NCBI GenBank assembly: GCA_905221605.1
Contig: CAJNDS010002082.1
Coordinates: 187,501 to 235,000 of the forward strand
DNA from: Symbiodinium natans
Taxonomy: Eukaryota > Sar > Dinophyceae > Suessiales > Symbiodiniaceae
DNA: 47,500 nt
Reading direction: 5' to 3'
Position numbers and translations under genes: made by a program. Positions within the stretch are counted from its first letter, which is position 1, and every line of letters starts with the position of its first letter. The notes below the pieces were generated by a model, which ran no database searches, was not told the DNA's origin, and saw only the letters and a program-made list of their open reading frames with translations. Positions 37,919 to 47,492 of the stretch are shown piece after piece.

Positions 37919-37995
37919 GATGATCCCCACGTGAACCTGCGGGCGCTCATCGCTGTGGAGCGCGCGAATAGCGTCCCCCTGGCTGAACCTCTGAG
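37919..37995 (+). other. Exon-like open patch
   Basis: CTCTTCGCCAG precedes it and GTCGTT follows CTGAG. The frame contains DDPHVNLRALIAVERANSVP. Confidence 0.3.
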
Positions 37996-38353
37996 GTCGT
38001 TTTCTTTTTGCTAGGTGCCGCTTCCCTAAACCCTAAACCCTAACTAAACCACACCTGCTCGGGGTTGTTGCGCAGAGTCCGGGCAGCCCTGACCTATTTT
38101 TAAAGTTATAGGTTCAGAACCATCGGGTTTGTGGAAAGCTGCGGTGCTCACGCTTGGTACTTCAACCCAGTATGAAGGGGTGCGCACCTCTGCATGTGCC
38201 CTGCGTGAGGATCCTGGAGGACTGGGGGCGGGCCTTTAGTTCAAGGGTAGGATGACATGATGTTGTAAACCTTCGAAGAGCCAGAAATCCTACACTCCGA
38301 CCGCCCATGTCGTCGCAAATCTCCGGCAGAACCTTCCGTCCAGATTTAGAAAC

Positions 38354-38438
38354 TTAGTACCTGAGTAGGTAGCCTTCAACCTTTTGGGGTACATATTGAA
38401 AGGTTAACCTTTTTGGCCCAGGGTACTCAGCAACTAGG
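38354..38438 (+). mobile_element. MITE family C, copy 3
   Basis: TAGTACCTGAGTAGGTAGCC against GGCCCAGGGTACTCAGCAACTA, with CCTTTTGGGGTACATAT and GGTTAACC inside. 85 bp. Confidence 0.8.
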
Positions 38439-38449
38439 GCCCTATAAGC

Positions 38450-38563
38450 TTGAACCCTAAACCCAAAACCCTAGACCCCCAACCCTAAACCCTAAACCCC
38501 AAACCCGAAACCCTAAACCCTAAACCCTAAACCCCAAACCCTAAACCCTAAACCCTAAACCCC
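38450..38563 (+). repeat. Interstitial telomeric tract (CCCTAAA)
   Basis: About fifteen units with CCCCAAA and CCCGAAA variants. Confidence 0.8.
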
Positions 38564-38660
38564 ACCAAAGCAATGCCACAAAAGGCCCAGGGCCATCGGC
38601 GCCTGGACCCATCGCAATGCACGCAGCTCCAGCCTTGCCGGCCTGTTTCAAGCACGTCAA

Positions 38661-38783
38661 GGGTTTAGGGTTTAGGGTTTGGGGTTTGGGGTTTGGGGTT
38701 TGGGGTTTGGAGTTTGGGGTTTGGGGGGGTTTAGGGGGGTTTAGGGCGGTTTAGGGCGGTTTAGGGTTTGGGGTTTAGGTTTC
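38661..38783 (-). repeat. Interstitial telomeric tract (TTTGGGG/TTTAGGG on +)
   Basis: About sixteen units; TTTGGGG dominates, then four longer GGTTTAGGG-type units. Confidence 0.8.
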
Positions 38784-38789
38784 GGGGTT

Positions 38790-39650
38790 GCTGTAGCCCT
38801 TTAGGAAGCGTTTATTGTTTTTGTTTATATAAAATCCACGATATCGTTTTTATTCGGGGTTCTAGGGGGAGTTTAGGTTAGGGCCAGGGATTAGTCAGGT
38901 GCCCCAAATTAGCGCAATGCCCCTAAGTTAAGGAAGAGACCTTAAAGCATGCTAAGGATCCGTCAATCGTCTAAAGGTTCTTCATGTTCTGAACTATATA
39001 AGGGGTTTTTGACTCTCTGGGTGTCCTGTGTCCCTGTCTACCGACTATATATTAAACCCAAACCCTAAACCCGAAAATCCTAAACCCTCGACTCAAGGAT
39101 CAGTGGACGGGCGGCGCCTAAGCCCCTCGACCTCTACATCAAGTCGCCCTAGGTCGATCAGGTCGGTAGAACCCGCGATGGGCCCGGTTCCGGAGCCTGT
39201 TCTCCTCGGGACCGGTGCAAGGTTTGGAAGGCCAGGGGTCCGGGCCCCTCGCCGCAGGATCACCAAGGACCAGGGGCCTCTGGCCGGCTCAGGCAGAGGG
39301 GCTGATTAAAAATTGCCCTTGCGCTGCAGAACCCGCCCTTTTAGGACCTTCCTGGGACCCCCCTACACCCTGACACCCCCCCCTACACACTGTTTGGGTG
39401 CTGGAGGTCATGTGGTTTGCAGGACAAACGGCCGGCTCTTCTTGTGGGTATGTGTATATGTAGAAATGTGCGCATACGCACACATACACACATGTGTATA
39501 TATATATATATACGCATGCATCAACATTTTTTCATTTGGGGGGGGGGGGGGTGGGCTCGTTGCGTAATTAAGAAGATACGAAAAGGGATCGCAATGTGCA
39601 GCAGGGAAAGGACTGCGAAGACAGCTGCGGCCGGAGACCGGGGTGCTGTA
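38790..39650. other. Unique spacer with AT microsatellite and G tract
   Basis: Unique sequence, then an ACACAT/TATATA microsatellite (39475-39520) and a G tract (39538-39551). A 93-codon plus frame (39028-39309) has no recognisable domain. Confidence 0.4.
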
Positions 39651-39751
39651 TGGCGATGTTCCCCCTTATACTAATGGTCCTCAATCGGAATTATAGTAGC
39701 CCCTATTATAATCCCCATCAAGGACTGTTTGTATACGGGGGAACATCGCAA
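39651..39751 (+). mobile_element. MITE family A, copy 4
   Basis: CGATGTTCCCCCTTATAC against GTATACGGGGGAACATCG. Both ends carry CGAT where other copies have GGAT, so the two ends have changed together. Confidence 0.85.
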
Positions 39752-39810
39752 GGTATTACATGAATTCACACCTATAGGGCAACTTAAACTTACTCTACAT
39801 AAGTTCCTTA

Positions 39811-39925
39811 ACAAGAATTTCATGGGTATTCTTAAGTAGGGTTTCAAGTAAGGTAGCCTCTATAAGAACCTCAGCCAGGGTACATGTTACCCTACTAAAA
39901 TCAGTACCCATGAACCTTCAAGTAT
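39811..39925 (+). mobile_element. MITE family E, copy 4
   Basis: The left end is CAAGAATTTCATGGGTA and the right end TACCCATGAACCTTCAAGTA. The interior GTAGGGTTTCAAGTAAGGTAGCC resembles other copies. Confidence 0.65.
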
Positions 39926-40082
39926 CCCTAAAGCCCTAAACCCTACACCCTAAACTCTAAGAAACCTGCAAGGGAATGGATTCAGACCCTGCAGCTCGCA
40001 GACGTCCAGCGAAACGCTTCTTGCCCCGAAGAAACGGCTGTTTTGGGCTCGCAGAGGTTTAGGGTTCCGGGTTTTGCCATTG

Positions 40083-40115
40083 TTTTTTTTTTTTTTTTTG
40101 GGGGGGGGGGGGGTT
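40083..40115. repeat. Poly(T)-poly(G) junction tract
   Basis: About eighteen T followed by about thirteen G, the complement of the C-then-A junctions seen elsewhere. Confidence 0.8.
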
Positions 40116-40681
40116 TGGGGGGAAGTTCGATTCTGGTGCGCTTCCAGATACGGGGCTTTTTTTTGCTTTTGTTTGCGATCCTGCGGTTCCCAGAATTCAG
40201 GGGCTGCTGGTTCGAGCTTCATTACGCGAGGCGTGCATGATACCCGGAAAGGGTGAGCAGAGCCGTGGAAGTCCGCCCCCCCAGGAAGACAGCTTGACAG
40301 TAAAAGCCCGGGTGCCTATGAATAAACTCTGAGTGAGCTTACAAGAAGAGCGGAATATTCTTTATTGCAACCCTTTTGGGCAAGATTTACTTCGCCATCC
40401 CAAACCAGAATCCGGTAGAACCCAAGAAGCTCTTCTAAGCATCCGTGATGCTGCACTCCCTCAAAGCACCGAAACCCTAAGGTTTCGGAGGGTTAAGGGT
40501 TTAGGGTTAGGGGTTTAGGTATATTGTCACTATATAAGCTAGAGATAGGGGCTATGTAGGGGAACAAGCGGGGTCCCTCCTTTTAGCCCTGAAGGGCCTC
40601 ATGCCCTAAAATCTTAAGCCCTAAGCCTTAAACCCCCCAACAAGCCCTCACCCCCCCAAACTGCAACCCTAAGCCCAAAAC

Positions 40682-40746
40682 CTGAAACCCTGAACCCTAA
40701 ACCCTGAACCCTAAACCCTAAATCCTAAACCCTAAACCCTAAACCC
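40682..40746 (+). repeat. Interstitial telomeric tract (CCCTAAA/CCCTGAA)
   Basis: Nine units. Confidence 0.75.
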
Positions 40747-40772
40747 CCACCCCCCAGAAACAAACCTAAACA

Positions 40773-40889
40773 ACGCCCAAGAGGGGCGAGACCCAGGAGA
40801 TGTTCGGCGTCCTCAGTGATGGGTTTACCTGGGCCGAGTTTCTCCATTTGCTGCTGGGACTGAATGTTCTTGCTTGGGGTCACAAAGAG
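40773..40889 (+). other. Exon-like open patch with consensus donor
   Basis: 39 open codons containing MFGVLSDGFTWAEFLHLLLG, ending AAAGAG before GTGAGG, a near-consensus GT donor. The left border could be CGCCCAAG or ACCCAG. It is the most convincing single exon candidate, but the frame matches no family I recognise. Confidence 0.37.
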
Positions 40890-41166
40890 GTGAGGGTTAG
40901 GGTTTACAGGGCTTGTGGGGTTTGTAGGGTTCCCAGGGTTTCTAGGGTTTATCGGGTTTTAGGGTTTGTAGGGTTATAGGGTTTATAGGGGCGGTTCTCT
41001 AAACTTGGTCCGGTTTCGGGGGGGCGGGGGGGTGTCGCTCCTATGAGGCCGAGGCTTAGATTTGGGGTGCCCCTAAACCCGAAACCCTAAACGCTAAACC
41101 CTGTGACCACCGTTCAGAACTCAGAACATTGCCGGCCGCGAGGGGCACGCTTAGGTTTTGAAGTTA

Positions 41167-41213
41167 GGGTTTAGGGTTTAGGGTTTAGGGTTTAGGGTTT
41201 AGGGTTTAGGGTG
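41167..41213 (-). repeat. Interstitial telomeric tract (TTTAGGG on +)
   Basis: Six and a half units. Shorter tracts follow at 41338-41374 (+ TTTAGGG) and 41498-41535 (+ CCCTAAA). Confidence 0.8.
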
Positions 41214-41632
41214 TGGCTCCCGTTTTGTTTCCTGGTGCCTGGCTGCCGTGTTCCGGTGGCCCTGAACCGTCTACCTCTAAAGCCACAGAAGCCCGGACCC
41301 TAAACTCTAAACCCTCAGAAGCCCTAAGCTCGGAATCCTTAGGGTTTAGGGTTTAGGGTTTAGGGTTTAGGGCTTAACCCCTCAGAAACCCTAAACCCTA
41401 GAACCCTAAAACCCTCGGAGCCCCCAAAAACCCCCCAACACTCACCCCTAAACCCTAGGACCCTAAAACCCTCGGAACCCCCCCAAAACCCCCTAACAAC
41501 CCTAAACCCTAAACCCTAAACCCTGAACCCTAAAAAGAGCTCAAAGTTACCAGCAGATCTCCACATGTTCCCATGCTTGGCCCTGACATGAAGCCCGCGG
41601 CTCCACGCCCCGTTTTTTGATTGGAGCGCCCT

Positions 41633-41723
41633 CTTAGGGTTTAGGGTTTAGGGTTTAGGGTTTAGGGTTTAGGGTTTAGGGTTTAGGGTTTAGGGTTTAG
41701 GGTTTAGGGTTTAGGGTTAGGGA
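41633..41723 (-). repeat. Interstitial telomeric array (TTTAGGG on +)
   Basis: Twelve to thirteen perfect units. Confidence 0.88.
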
Positions 41724-41959
41724 AACCCAAGGGAATATTTCAAATAGTATGTTTATTAAGGTTCTCGTGCCAGTCTCCAGGTCCTTACATGACTTCAGGG
41801 TGCTTCAGGGTATCAGAAGAGGGCTCATTATTCATTATTTTAATCAAGTCCACTTGCATCCGTAGCATGCCGCTGAGCTCAGTGCTGTGAGCTCTGCGCC
41901 AGGCGGAACCAAGCCAATTTCGCCAAGAAGTGCAGAGAAGGCACGTTTTAGGGCGAAGG

Positions 41960-42060
41960 TTGGAATGTTCCCCCTTATACTAACAGTCCTCAACAGGGAC
42001 TATAATAAGGGGTACTCTAAGCCCTATGAAGGACTGCTAGTATAAGGAGGAACATCCCAA
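41960..42060 (+). mobile_element. MITE family A, copy 5
   Basis: TTGGAATGTTCCCCCTTATA against GTATAAGGAGGAACATCCCAA; inner arms AACAGTCCT / AGGACTGCT pair. 101 bp. Confidence 0.87.
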
Positions 42061-42092
42061 ATCGTAGGGTTCAGGGTTTGGGGTGGGGTCCG

Positions 42093-42244
42093 ACTTGGAG
42101 GTTCATGGTACTTATTAACCAAATATAACTGTACTTATAACCCGCTCATAAGCCCCTTAAGTGCCCTAATATATGGTTATAAGTTATAAGTACAGTTAGA
42201 AGTACGGTTATGATTGGTCATTAAGTACCCTGAACCTTAAAGTA
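42093..42244 (+). mobile_element. Long-hairpin family E element, copy 5
   Basis: ACTTGGAGGTTCATGG at the left and CCTGAACCTTAAAGT at the right. The interior pairs over most of its length (CTTATTAACC / GGTCATTAAG, TAACTGTACTTATA / TATAAGTACAGTTA), so the whole 152 bp can fold into one hairpin. Confidence 0.75.
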
Positions 42245-42249
42245 ATGTT

Positions 42250-43060
42250 CGGACTGCAGGAATGTTTGCTCTGGGCGTGACAGGATGATGCGGACCCGCC
42301 GGTTTTTTGAACAATCTGAACTTTACTGACAACAACTGCACGCCAAATCGAACACCGAGCTGAGCAGACTCTAAACCCATGCCAGAAGACCATAAAGCTA
42401 TGTCAGAGGCCAAAGCTACCCTCCAAAACTACCCTTGAGGAGGCGGCGTGGGGGGAGACGCAGTAGATGATGCTGTGGATAAGAAACCCTAATCCCCCCA
42501 CAACCCTTAAACCCGTAGCCTCAGAGCTCACAGTCCTACATTCCAAACCCCTAAATCCCTCCCCACCCCCAAGACAAAAAAGCTAAACCCTTTCCGCGCC
42601 TGCAGGTGCTTGGGATAAGCCGGTGCGTGCCGCATGCACCGGGTCTGCAGAGAGGGCCGCTCTGAGGGAGCTTTCAGGGTTTGAGGGTTTGGGTTTGTTT
42701 TGGTGTTTTTGTTGCGTTTTTGGCCAAGACAAGTGTGTTTATGAGCTTTTAAGATTTTAGGGCTTAGCTTTGTCATGGTGGGGTAACATTTTACGTTTTC
42801 CAGCGTACTTTAGCTCAATAAGGACTAGAAGTTCAAATTTTCAAGGCCATCCCAACCATGAACTAGTTACGGCTTTAGGGCTGTAGTTTTCCAAAGGGTT
42901 TCAGATTTGTTTTCGGTTGCGTTGAGGTTGTTGGGCTTCAGAGCTGAGGGTCTCGTGGCCAAGGGCTGCCATGTAGGATGTAGGGTTTAGGGTTATCTTG
43001 AAAAGCTTTGGGAAGGGCCTTGGTGTGTGCGGTTGCAGAGTCTAGCGTTTCGGAGGTTTC
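42250..43060. other. Unique spacer with several open patches
   Basis: Open plus-strand patches at 42252-42332 and 42330-42465 in more than one frame, and an 82-codon minus frame at 42528-42776. None can be chosen over the others. Confidence 0.35.
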
Positions 43061-43062
43061 AG

Positions 43063-43160
43063 CTAGGATGCCCAGTAGTGCCCTCATTTTTTTTGGGGAG
43101 GTTTAGGTTCCCTTATAAACCCCCTGCAAGCCAAAAAGGGCACCCTTTGAAGCCTACAAG
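43063..43160 (+). mobile_element. MITE family B, divergent copy 3
   Basis: GTTCCCTTATAAACCCCCT and AAAAAGGGCACCCTTTGAAG match the family B interior. The terminal repeats are weak. Confidence 0.5.
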
Positions 43161-43410
43161 GCGGGGCCCCCTACTTATAAGCAGAGCTATAAGAACCCTA
43201 AATTGGGTTATAAGGATTATAAGGATCCTAAATTAGGTTATAAGTCCCTTAACTACAGTTAGTATAGTAAGGGGGCCCTTCCTTGTAGGTTCCTGGGCAG
43301 CAGTAGGAAGGGAGGTAGAGGTAGACTTCCAACAGGAACCGGGGCCCGAATCCTAGGCTTCCCGTGACTCTGAGGAAACTTTTAGGGTTCAGGGTGTTGG
43401 GTGCAAGCTT

Positions 43411-43462
43411 CCTAAACCCTAAACCCTAAACCCTAAACCCTAAACCCTAAACCCTAAACCCC
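43411..43462 (+). repeat. Interstitial telomeric tract (CCCTAAA)
   Basis: Seven perfect units. Confidence 0.8.
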
Positions 43463-43535
43463 TACGTGGCTTCCCTAGCTCTCTGGGCCCAAGGCCTGTC
43501 AAAATAGCAGAGGAGACTGATGCCCAGGTGGAATC

Positions 43536-43575
43536 ATGACAAGCTACCGCGTGGATCAATATCGGCACCAGGCCG
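43536..43575 (+). other. Possible first coding exon (40 nt)
   Basis: ATG at 43536 opens MTSYRVDQYRHQA and is followed by GTGAGTTTT, a strong donor match. Too short to assign. Confidence 0.22.
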
Positions 43576-43629
43576 GTGAGTTTTTTGTTGCTTGCGGGAA
43601 GTCGCGTGTGCTGAATTGGGGGGGGTTAG

Positions 43630-43742
43630 GGGTCCCCTTGAAAGGTTAGGTGTGCAGCTACAAAAAAGTGTCTAAAGGGGTTCCAGGGTCCCCTTGAAAG
43701 GTTAGGTGTTCAGCTACAAAACAAGTGTCTAAGGGGGTTCCA
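43630..43742 (+). repeat. Tandem duplication, unit about 56 bp
   Basis: GGTCCCCTTGAAAGGTTAGG onward to GGGGTTCCA occurs at 43630-43685 and 43686-43742 with few differences. Confidence 0.88.
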
Positions 43743-43986
43743 AGGAAAGTCGGGCTCTAGTTAGCAAGAAGCCCCAAAGGAAGCCTGGTGTAGAACAATG
43801 TCCGAAGCCACTCAACCCTAAGCCCTGCACCCCCAAAGGCCTGAGCCTGAAGCCCAGAACGCGAAGCCCTCAAAAACCTAATCTAGAACGAGCGAGCAGC
43901 TTCCTGGACCAGGGGCCTTGTGAGACCCCTAAAACCTTCCCTGGGACCTGCCCCTCCTCTGACCTGACCCCAGTTTCGATCCTAGA

Positions 43987-44087
43987 GACCCTAAACCCTA
44001 AACCCGAAACCCTAAACCCTAAACCCTAAACCCCTCAACCCTCAACCCTAAACCCTAAACCCTAAACCCTAAACCCTAAACCCTGCC
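43987..44087 (+). repeat. Interstitial telomeric tract (CCCTAAA)
   Basis: About thirteen units with CCCTCAA and CCCGAAA variants. Confidence 0.8.
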
Positions 44088-44224
44088 GCATGCTAGCTGT
44101 GAGAGTCCAAGCCCTAAACCCTACAACTTTGGCCCCGAAGCCTCTCAAACCTAAGCCCTACACCCACAAACCCAGGCCCCACACTAAACCCCAAAGTGGC
44201 CATAAGGCAATCTCCAATCCTAAC

Positions 44225-44443
44225 TAAAAGGCTCATGGGTAGTTTCAAGCAGGGTTCTGTAAGTGCCTTAATTCAGGTTATCGAGGTTACCTGACTGATA
44301 TACCCTACTTATCACTTGGATGTTCCCCCTTATACCAACAGTCCATCATAGAGATTATAATAGGGGGTACGATAATCCCTATGAAGGACTGTGAGTATAA
44401 GGGGAAATATCCCAGCTTTGAACGACCCATGAGCTTTCAAAGT
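44225..44443 (+). mobile_element. MITE family E copy interrupted by a family A element
   Basis: Outer ends AAAGGCTCATGGGTAG (44226) and GACCCATGAGCTTTCAAAGT (44424-44443) pair. A complete family A copy lies inside, so family A moved after family E was in place. Confidence 0.75.
44316..44415 (+). mobile_element. MITE family A, copy 6, nested
   Basis: TTGGATGTTCCCCCTTATAC against GTATAAGGGGAAATATCCCA, inserted in the family E copy. Confidence 0.82.
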
Positions 44444-44720
44444 CAAAAACAAGCCTTCTCGAGGTCGCCTCCTTTGCCATCAAGTTTCGGCTGGGGCAGG
44501 CGTTCCGGAGTGGGGGCCATGTGGGTTAACGGGCCATATGGGTTTTGTTTTTTTGTCCGACCCAAAAAGCCCTGAAGCCTTAAAACCCTCAACCCCAAAA
44601 AACCCAAACCTTCGGACCTTAGCCTTAAACCCGACAAATCTGAACCACAAACCGGATTCGACTTGGGGTTGCACGTTCTTCGGATTTGGAGGTTAGCAGG
44701 CTCAGCTGCGCTTGTTTATT

Positions 44721-44842
44721 GCACTAGGGCCCTTGGTAGGCCCTTTTCGCCTTTTTTTTAAAGCTTGTAGATTCCCTTAGGAACCCCTTAAAACCAAAAA
44801 GGGCACCCTTTTTATTCCGAGGTTACTCTTTGGCCTAGTGCA
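44721..44842 (+). mobile_element. MITE family B, copy 4
   Basis: TGCACTAGGGCC against GGCCTAGTGCA at the ends. The interior GATTCCCTTAGGAACCCC and AAAAGGGCACCCTTTTTATT is typical of family B. Confidence 0.78.
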
Positions 44843-44844
44843 TG

Positions 44845-45440
44845 AGTAGGTCACCTTGAAGTCACCCTTGTGGGAAGCTCTGGAGGTGGAGGTGCACCCC
44901 CCCCCCACCCCCCACCCCCGGATTGAGGTTTTCGGGCGTGGAGTTTCGGGGCTAAGAGGTTGGGGTTTAAGGTTCAGGGTTTAGGGTAAGAGGCTTGAAC
45001 TTCAGTGGACCCCTGTAGTAGATAAGCCGAACACACCCCAGAAGCCCGAAGCCCCACTTAGCCCCACCACCAAGCGCCACGCGCGACAGACCGCCGAGAA
45101 GCAGCTCACAGACATCGGTCCCAAACTAGGCCTCGTCGCGGTTTAGGGGTTTGGGTTCTTAGGGTAGTTACATTGTCATACAAAAATATATATATATATA
45201 TACCCCTTATATACCCTGTACAACCCAAGGGTCCATACTTCAGAACCCTTTAAAGGAGGTAAGGGACCATATTAGGGGCCCAGTCGCCTGTTGTATTATG
45301 TAGAAGCAAGTTTCGGGGTGTTTTGGGTGAGGCGTTCAACGGTGGAACGGGGATTTTGGAAATCGGGATCCGTCGAAGGCTGCTTTGGACCATGGTTCAG
45401 AGTCTTTTCGGAGCGGTCTTCACAGTTTTGTTTCAGCTCC
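44845..45440. other. Unique spacer
   Basis: C tract at 44898-44925, (TA)n at 45186-45202 and unique sequence. The open plus patch at about 45060-45138 is not distinctive. Confidence 0.35.
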
Positions 45441-45493
45441 TTCAAACCCTAACCCCTAAACCCTAAACCCTAAACTAGAACCTCAGAAGCTTC

Positions 45494-45707
45494 AGAGGCT
45501 CCCCAGTGCCCAGCGACGGCGAAAGCCGAGTTGACAGTGACAGTGATGATTGAACCTCGCGGATTCCCGAAAGAGCCTCTGTTGAAGCCCTTTCCCCCAA
45601 GCCCGAACGAACTTCCCTGCGTTTTGCATGTATCACCACTTTGGGCCAACCCCCCGGTTCGAACCCCTAACTGCTGCCTCAGCACCTCTGCATGGCCTTG
45701 GTTTCAG
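45494..45707 (+). other. Exon-like open patch, about 71 codons, Pro-rich
   Basis: The frame is open across the patch and contains IEPRGFPKEPLLKPFPPSPN, ending GGTTTCAG before GCGTTTAGGG (possible GC donor); it stays open to 45821. The minus strand is also open over 71 codons, which weakens the call. Confidence 0.3.
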
Positions 45708-45838
45708 GCGTTTAGGGGGTTTGGGGTGTCATGGGTTAACACTATTTATGGTCACTGCTTAACATGGGCGGTTGGGCGTTGCTCGGAGAGCATTGCCTAT
45801 CGGGCTGCAGACGGCAGCTGACGGATTCCCGAGTCTGC

Positions 45839-45896
45839 GAGAGAGAGAGAGAGAGAGAGAGACGAGAGACGAGAGAGAGAGAGAGAGAGAGAGGGA
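45839..45896. repeat. GA/CT microsatellite
   Basis: (GA)n with two ACGA breaks. Confidence 0.9.
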
Positions 45897-46338
45897 GAGG
45901 GGGTTTGGGGTTTGGGGTGAAGCAGTTCCCCAACTTAAACACGGGTTTAGGGGCTCGGCTTGGAGCTCTGTTTGAAGAGCCCCCTTGCGTGCGAGGAGCC
46001 CAGTTCATGGAGAGCTGGAGCGGGGACAGGAACGCGCGCAAGCAGAACAAGGTGGGCCAGGCCGGGTGCCTTGCACCTGAAGCCTTACTTTGTGGTACTT
46101 TACCGTAACTTTAGATCCTTACCTTTTTTGGGTTTATTGGGTTTCTTATTAAGGCAGCTAAAACTTTAATTTATAGCTTCCTGAGTGCAGCCAAGCTTAA
46201 GAAGCTCCAAGCCCTAAGCCGCAACTCCCCAAGGCCCCCAACACAATGGCCCCCCCGAGTTCCCCTCAATCTTTGGGGCTCTACTATGATTGTAAAGTAG
46301 ACCACCAGATGTTTTGCTAGTTATACAGTAGTATAAGA

Positions 46339-46386
46339 ACCCTAAACCCTAAACCCTAAACCCTAAACCCTAAACCCTAAACCCTT
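46339..46386 (+). repeat. Interstitial telomeric tract (CCCTAAA)
   Basis: Six to seven perfect units, the last large tract in the window. Confidence 0.8.
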
Positions 46387-46389
46387 AAG

Positions 46390-46760
46390 TACTTCAGACA
46401 GTTCGAGTAGGCTTATCGGCCTACTCTCGTAAAACCGTATGTATATTCAGAGTTTGCAGCAGGTCCTCGTAAATAACAGTCTACCAGTGCCCATATCCTA
46501 TACTGTACACGATATGGTGTGTTCTAGTATCTTCGGGCTTTAGATGAGTGAATCTACACTATCTAGTATGTTCTAGTATATTTTTTGGTAGAGTAGAGCC
46601 TAGCAGAGGAGCAGAATAGCTTACATTAGAGCAAATCGTATTGTGTAGTCTCTAAGACCTAAAAGGCTCCTCGACCCTTACACCCTTTCATGAAGCCCAA
46701 CCCCGAGACCCCTCTACACCGGAAGCCCGATAAACCCAGAACCCCTGTCCACTGTCGTGC
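46390..46760. other. Unique AT-richer spacer
   Basis: Unique sequence with repeated GTTCTAGTAT words (46521-46535, 46570-46580). No gene is supported. Confidence 0.4.
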
Positions 46761-46762
46761 AG

Positions 46763-46827
46763 GATATGGAGCGCCTCAATCGAGAGATCAAGGAGCTGTA
46801 CCTCAAGGACTCCTGCCGGACGGAGCG
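46763..46827 (+). other. Exon-like open patch (65 nt)
   Basis: CACTGTCGTGCAG before and GTATCC after fit splice sites. The frame reads DMERLNREIKELYLKDSCRT, a charged helix. It is among the better candidates. Confidence 0.35.
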
Positions 46828-47252
46828 GTATCCTGAGCGTACGAAAACGGCTTGCGCAGGGTCTCTAGAAGGTCTTGTTGAAAAGAGTCAGAGGGATTTT
46901 AAAGGGTTTTGACAGGTTTGAAAAGTCTTTACAAGGTTCAAGGCATTCCGGTTTTGGGGTCTCGTGAAATGCAGGGCCAGGCCAGGGGGCGTAGCGCACT
47001 GCAGTCCATCCTGGAAAAACCAGGGCGGCGAGTTTGGGAAGCAAAAGGTTCTATAAGTTCAGGGCCACTTTCCCATCAACCTTTAACCCTAGACCCTAAA
47101 CCCTACTCTAGATCTATGGCCACCTAAGGACAGTTCTCTAAAGCATCCTTGACGGCTTTGCACCCTGTTTTTTGTCAGGTGGCTCGGGAAGTTCCCTTGA
47201 AGCATTAGGGGTAGTTCTGAGTAGGCCCTAAATGCATTTGCATGAAGCATAC

Positions 47253-47355
47253 CCCGGCATATGTATATGCATATATATATATATATATATTTATTATTTA
47301 CTTATTTATTTATTTATTTAGAGAGAGAGATGGCTGGACAGATATAGATAGATAT
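47253..47355. repeat. AT / TTTA / GATA microsatellites
   Basis: ATATGTATATGCATATATAT, then TTTATTTA repeats, then GA and GATAGATA repeats. Confidence 0.85.
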
Positions 47356-47420
47356 TAAAGCACCTTGCTGACATGTGCCACGGACTTTCAAGTACCTAAA
47401 CTCCAGTCAGCGTATCGCAG

Positions 47421-47492
47421 GAGCTGCAAATGCGTGACCGGAGCAAGTGGAACGCGCGCTCGATGGCCCCTCTGGAGCACCCAGCGGCATAG
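47421..47492 (+). other. Exon-like open patch with stop
   Basis: Follows GCGTATCGCAG. The frame reads ELQMRDRSKWNARSMAPLEH and ends at TAG 47490-47492, so it could be a terminal exon. Confidence 0.3.

Noticed and set aside
45650-45668. GGTTCGAACCC, a perfect tRNA B-box
   Set aside because: The flanking bases do not form a T-arm on either strand and no acceptor, D or anticodon arms are in place.
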